A DNA stretch of 64,000 bases from CBDCVD01 sp965224015 (GTDB lineage Bacteria > Pseudomonadota > Alphaproteobacteria > Rhizobiales > CBDCVD01), in the NCBI GenBank assembly GCA_965224015.1, contig OZ245032.1, positions 1,178,001 to 1,242,000 on the forward strand, given 5' to 3'. Numbering within the stretch: the stretch's first letter is position 1; each line of letters starts with the position of its first letter. A program made the translations under genes and the position numbers. The notes beneath the pieces are model-generated. The model searched no databases. It worked only from the letters and a program-made list of their open reading frames with translations, and was not told the DNA's origin. Shown in pieces: positions 61,161 to 64,000 of the stretch.

Positions 61161-62514
61161 GTTGTAGCACATCGGAAATTGTAGGCCAACCGCAACTGAC
61201 GCATCCAAAAGCGGCTTTTCCGCGTTGTTGTAGCACATCGGAAATTGTAGGCCAACCGCAACCGCCAATCTGCGCGGAGCCAATCTACGCTAGTTGTAGC
61301 ACATCGGAAATTGTAGGCCAACCGCAACTTGGTCGCTATCAAGCAAATCATTTACCGCGTTGTAGCACATCGGAAATTGTAGGCCAACCGCAACAGGAAT
61401 GGTCCAAATACCATGAAACCAGAGGTTGTAGCACATCGGAAATTGTAGGCCAACCGCAACTACGACGCCGTGTACGGACACCTGGGTGCGGTTGTAGCAC
61501 ATCGGAAATTGTAGGCCAACCGCAACTATCGTTCCAATGTTCCCGCGATCTGCTTGGTTGTAGCACATCGGAAATTGTAGGCCAACCGCAACTAGATAGC
61601 CTGTTCTGCGCAGATCGGAGTCGTTGTAGCACATCGGAAATTGTAGGCCAACCGCAACTGGGTGATGGACGACAACATCCGCGACTTTGTTGTAGCACAT
61701 CGGAAATTGTAGGCCAACCGCAACTAAAAAGAAAATCAAATCACCAACGCGACGGTTGTAGCACATCGGAAATTGTAGGCCAACCGCAACTGCTCCGTCT
61801 GCCGGACGGCATGCGCGATCGTTGTAGCACATCGGAAATTGTAGGCCAACCGCAACAGAACGCGATGTGCCGCGTATATATAATCTGTTGTAGCACATCG
61901 GAAATTGTAGGCCAACCGCAACGGTAGGCGGTGGCTGTGAGTGCGGCGGTTCGTTGTAGCACATCGGAAATTGTAGGCCAACCGCAACAGGTACAATGAA
62001 GTCTTTGGCGTCAAGGCCGTTGTAGCACATCGGAAATTGTAGGCCAACCGCAACTGTGGGCTTTGAAGCTTTGGAAGTGCCGCAGTTGTAGCACATCGGA
62101 AATTGTAGGCCAACCGCAACTTCTTTTGGATCAGCGAAGTCTGGAATGCGTTGTAGCACATCGGAAATTGTAGGCCAACCGCAACTCCGCCGGCCTTCTT
62201 TGCCCATTGGGGCTTGTTGTAGCACATCGGAAATTGTAGGCCAACCGCAACTATCAGCCTCATAGTCACCAACGTACAGTGGTTGTAGCACATCGGAAAT
62301 TGTAGGCCAACCGCAACGCGATGTGCTCTTTTAACGTCGGTTCCAGACGTTGTAGCACATCGGAAATTGTAGGCCAACCGCAACCTCGCGCGTAAAAGGG
62401 CGTGCGGCAAGATAGTTGTAGCACATCGGAAATTGTAGGCCAACCGCAACCTATATCAACCGATTCACAATGGAAGCTGTTGTAGCACATCGGAAATTGT
62501 AGGCCAACCGCAAC
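61161..62514 (-). CRISPR. CRISPR array, 21 repeats and 20 spacers
   Basis: The 36-bp repeat occurs 21 times. On the plus strand it runs from GTTGTAGCACATCGG to GGCCAACCGCAAC; on the minus strand it begins GTTGCGGTTGGCC. The period is 66 bp except where spacers are 28, 29 or 31 nt; most are 30 nt. Every repeat looks identical, including both end repeats, so no degenerate trailer end is visible. Complementarity of the minus-strand repeat to the tracrRNA antirepeat fixes the crRNA strand as minus, opposite to cas9-cas1-cas2. No two spacers are the same, and no spacer match inside this window was noticed. The repeat's minus-strand 3' end TGTGCTACAAC resembles an extended -10 box. Confidence 0.99.
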
Positions 62515-62542
62515 TTGTTACCTGGCTGACAATTCCGCTCCT

Positions 62543-62565
62543 TGTAAAGCCCATGCCGCTGGTAT
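62543..62565. repeat. family B repeat, single end
   Basis: TGTAAAGCCCATGCCGCTGGTAT ends exactly at the stop codon of the Na/Pi-type reading frame on the minus strand. It matches the right end of the copies at 4206 and 33302. Confidence 0.75.
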
Positions 62566-64000
62566 TAAGCCTTACTTTTCAATCGGGTTTTTCTAAGCCC
62601 GCCGCGCGCATCCAAAACCGAATATCCTATCGCGGCGAGTTTGCTGTTGACCGACTTCAGCGCCGCAATCATTTCCAGGTGCTGATCACTAGAACTGAGA
62701 CTGGTAAGATTGCCACCGCGCACACGATCAAGGTGGTTCTGTCGGCTGCGGCTTTCTAATTGGCTGACATCCTGTTTATGCTGCACAAGGCGGCGCGCGA
62801 TATTTGTATCATCTTTCCAGATCAGAATTTTCGCCAAGTGAAGGGCCGTTTGCACCTGATCCACAAGCGCGTTGATTTCAGCAGCGCCGGTTTCGGTAAA
62901 CGAAAAGTCACCCTTGAGGAAATCCCTACAAAGACAAGCAAATTTGCCGGAAATAATGTCACCACAAGCCTTAAGACGGATCGCATAGGCGATGGTGGCT
63001 TGAACTTCATCATCCGGCAAAGAAACCCCTGTTGGAAGTTTGGCATAGGAACGACGCAGTTCCGCAAGGCATTTGTTGAGTTCTACCTCCTGCTCGGCGA
63101 CATTGCTAAACTCAGTTGTTGAGCGCGTCACACTTGCAAGCATTTGGGACAGCCTTTCAAGCATTTGGCTCGCCTGAGACTTTAGCGAGGACAAAATGAC
63201 GTCCGGGTCAGCATGATCTGCGGCAAATGCGGAATAGGTATCCAGCGGGGTGACAGTTTTGCCATGAAGGCGCGCGATAATCCCATTGGCGAACGGCACC
63301 AATAATAGCAGGAGTGCATTGAACCCCAGATGCGCCGCCAGCATCATGTCTGTTGTTGATTGAAAAAACGGGATTGATATATGCTGTGGTGCGACCGCCA
63401 TGCCGACAATCATCAGGATAGCCAACCCTGCGCGCAGAAACGCAACCGATTGGGCAACCGTTTTACTGGCAGCGGATTCGTTTCGAAGGAGCCAAATCGG
63501 AAGCAACGCACTTCCCATGTTGCTACCGAGAACAAAGCCCAAGCCGCCCATCGGGGACATCAAGCCAAGATTTGCAAGGGCCAGTACGGTGAGTATCGCG
63601 GCCAGGCTTGAATGCATGGCCAGGGTCAAACCCAGCCCCAATAGAGCGTATCAGGTCTTAATAGAACCATTCTAACGGAGCGATTTTGCGCCAAGATGGG
63701 CCTTAAGTCTCGCAGGATATAGTGGGGCTATTTGCAAGAGACGTAAGGTCCATATTGGCGCAAAAGCGCCCGTCCCTTCGGGTTTCCGATTGGCGCAACG
63801 CCCACGCCCAAGCCGCTCTCGAGAGATGGGTCGCCATCGCTCTTCGATCGCCTTGAGCTTGGGAATCGCCTCGCCAATCGAGAAACAGAATTGATTCTAT
63901 TAAGACCTGACACGCTCTAGGGCCGCCGTGACCGGATCATTGTTCATGTAGCCGATGACGTTGGATGCCGACGAGACATCTTGAAGCGGCGCAACGGCTT
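62565..64000 (-). pseudogene. Na/Pi-cotransporter family gene split by a MITE, 5' end outside window
   Basis: The 62565-63643 part encodes the second half of an NptA/PhoU-type Na/Pi cotransporter: GLGLTLAMHSSLAAIL, GFVLGSNMGSALLP (the repeated QSS-like motif region), further membrane helices, then a PhoU-like helical domain (about the last 200 residues). On the other side of the insert, 63918-64000 read leftward gives APLQDVSSASNVIGYMN and NDPVTAAL, the expected preceding sequence. Removing the 274-bp element and one TA restores an unbroken AL-LGLGL join. An in-frame TGA inside the element stops translation. The N-terminal half lies beyond the window. Confidence 0.9.
63644..63917. mobile_element. 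MITE of the TA-target (IS630/mariner-like) kind, family E
   Basis: A 274-bp element with terminal inverted repeats GAGCGTATCAGGTCTTAA and GAGCGTGTCAGGTCTTAA (inverted), extending with small changes to about 30 bp. The flanking TA is duplicated at 63642-63643 and 63918-63919. Inside, TTTTGCGCCAA and TTGGCGCAAAA form a second inverted repeat. No transposase frame is present. Insertion into the cotransporter gene is unambiguous. One end also occurs alone at 38163. Confidence 0.9.

Noticed and set aside
61085..62490. Long open frames through the CRISPR array in several frames
   Set aside because: They translate the 36-bp repeat into monotonous peptide repeats. The 66-bp period is a multiple of three, so frames stay open by chance. 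They are not genes.
61161..62514. Self-targeting spacers
   Set aside because: Spacers were compared by eye with the rest of the window and no clear match was noticed. A proper search is needed, so nothing is claimed.
63728..63913. Small open frame inside the MITE
   Set aside because: 61 codons with no transposase motif, made of the element's inverted-repeat sequence. It is treated as non-coding.

Overview
The window looks like a chromosomal segment of an alphaproteobacterium. The evidence is the NDUFA12-type complex I subunit, the DUF2155 protein, a Rhodobacter-type PmtA methyltransferase, the hfq-hflX pair, an imuA-imuB-dnaE2 mutasome under a GTTC-N7-GTTC LexA box, and a subtype II-C CRISPR-Cas locus. 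The genus cannot be fixed from the sequence alone. Most genes are GC-rich housekeeping genes. The intergenic spaces are full of short dispersed palindromic or MITE-like repeats belonging to at least five families.

Layout. 1-7.3 kb: the end of psuG, a hydrolase/OsmC fusion, tRNA-Cys, an orphan LuxR regulator, and a two-gene sugar-catabolism unit (isomerase/epimerase plus Gfo/Idh/MocA oxidoreductase). 7.3-14.4 kb: mnmA, pmtA and a glycosyltransferase island of one GT4 and three tandem GT8 genes, AT-richer than its surroundings and carrying a visible internal duplication. 14.4-22.6 kb: class II DAHP synthase, thyA, a double cold-shock-domain protein, a cobalamin riboswitch driving a BtuB-like receptor, a saccharopine-dehydrogenase-like protein, a YdcH/DUF465 protein and tRNA-Val. 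22.9-27.7 kb: a tight dsbA-like/aroQ/accB/accC/aat run facing DUF2155 and NDUFA12 genes. 28.8-32.6 kb: the large B12-dependent ribonucleotide reductase nrdJ. With the riboswitch-controlled receptor this suggests a strong dependence on cobalamin. 32.6-48.7 kb: sixA-like phosphatase, FAD oxidoreductase, a ricin-type lectin-like secreted protein, an aspartic-protease lipoprotein, hemH, an SPFH/NfeD pair, a YggS-type PLP protein, an M48-TPR protease, hflX/hfq, a NYN protein and an alpha/beta hydrolase. 49-54.7 kb: dnaE2, imuB and imuA.

55.3-62.5 kb holds a complete type II-C CRISPR-Cas system: a tracrRNA on the minus strand with a recognisable promoter and terminator, a small HTH gene, cas9 (1138 aa), cas1, cas2 and an array of 21 identical 36-bp repeats with 20 spacers of 28-31 nt. 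By complementarity to the tracrRNA the array reads on the minus strand, opposite to the cas genes. The most unusual observation is a lone, nearly perfect copy of the CRISPR repeat at 42056-42090, about 19 kb from the array in the intergenic region upstream of the yggS-type gene. A third, more diverged repeat-like sequence lies at 55651-55684 between the tracrRNA and the HTH gene. These could be CRISPR-repeat-like regulatory RNA genes, decayed tracrRNA copies or array remnants.

At the right edge an Na/Pi-cotransporter gene is split by a 274-bp element with matching terminal inverted repeats and a duplicated TA, a clean example of a mariner/IS630-type MITE insertion.
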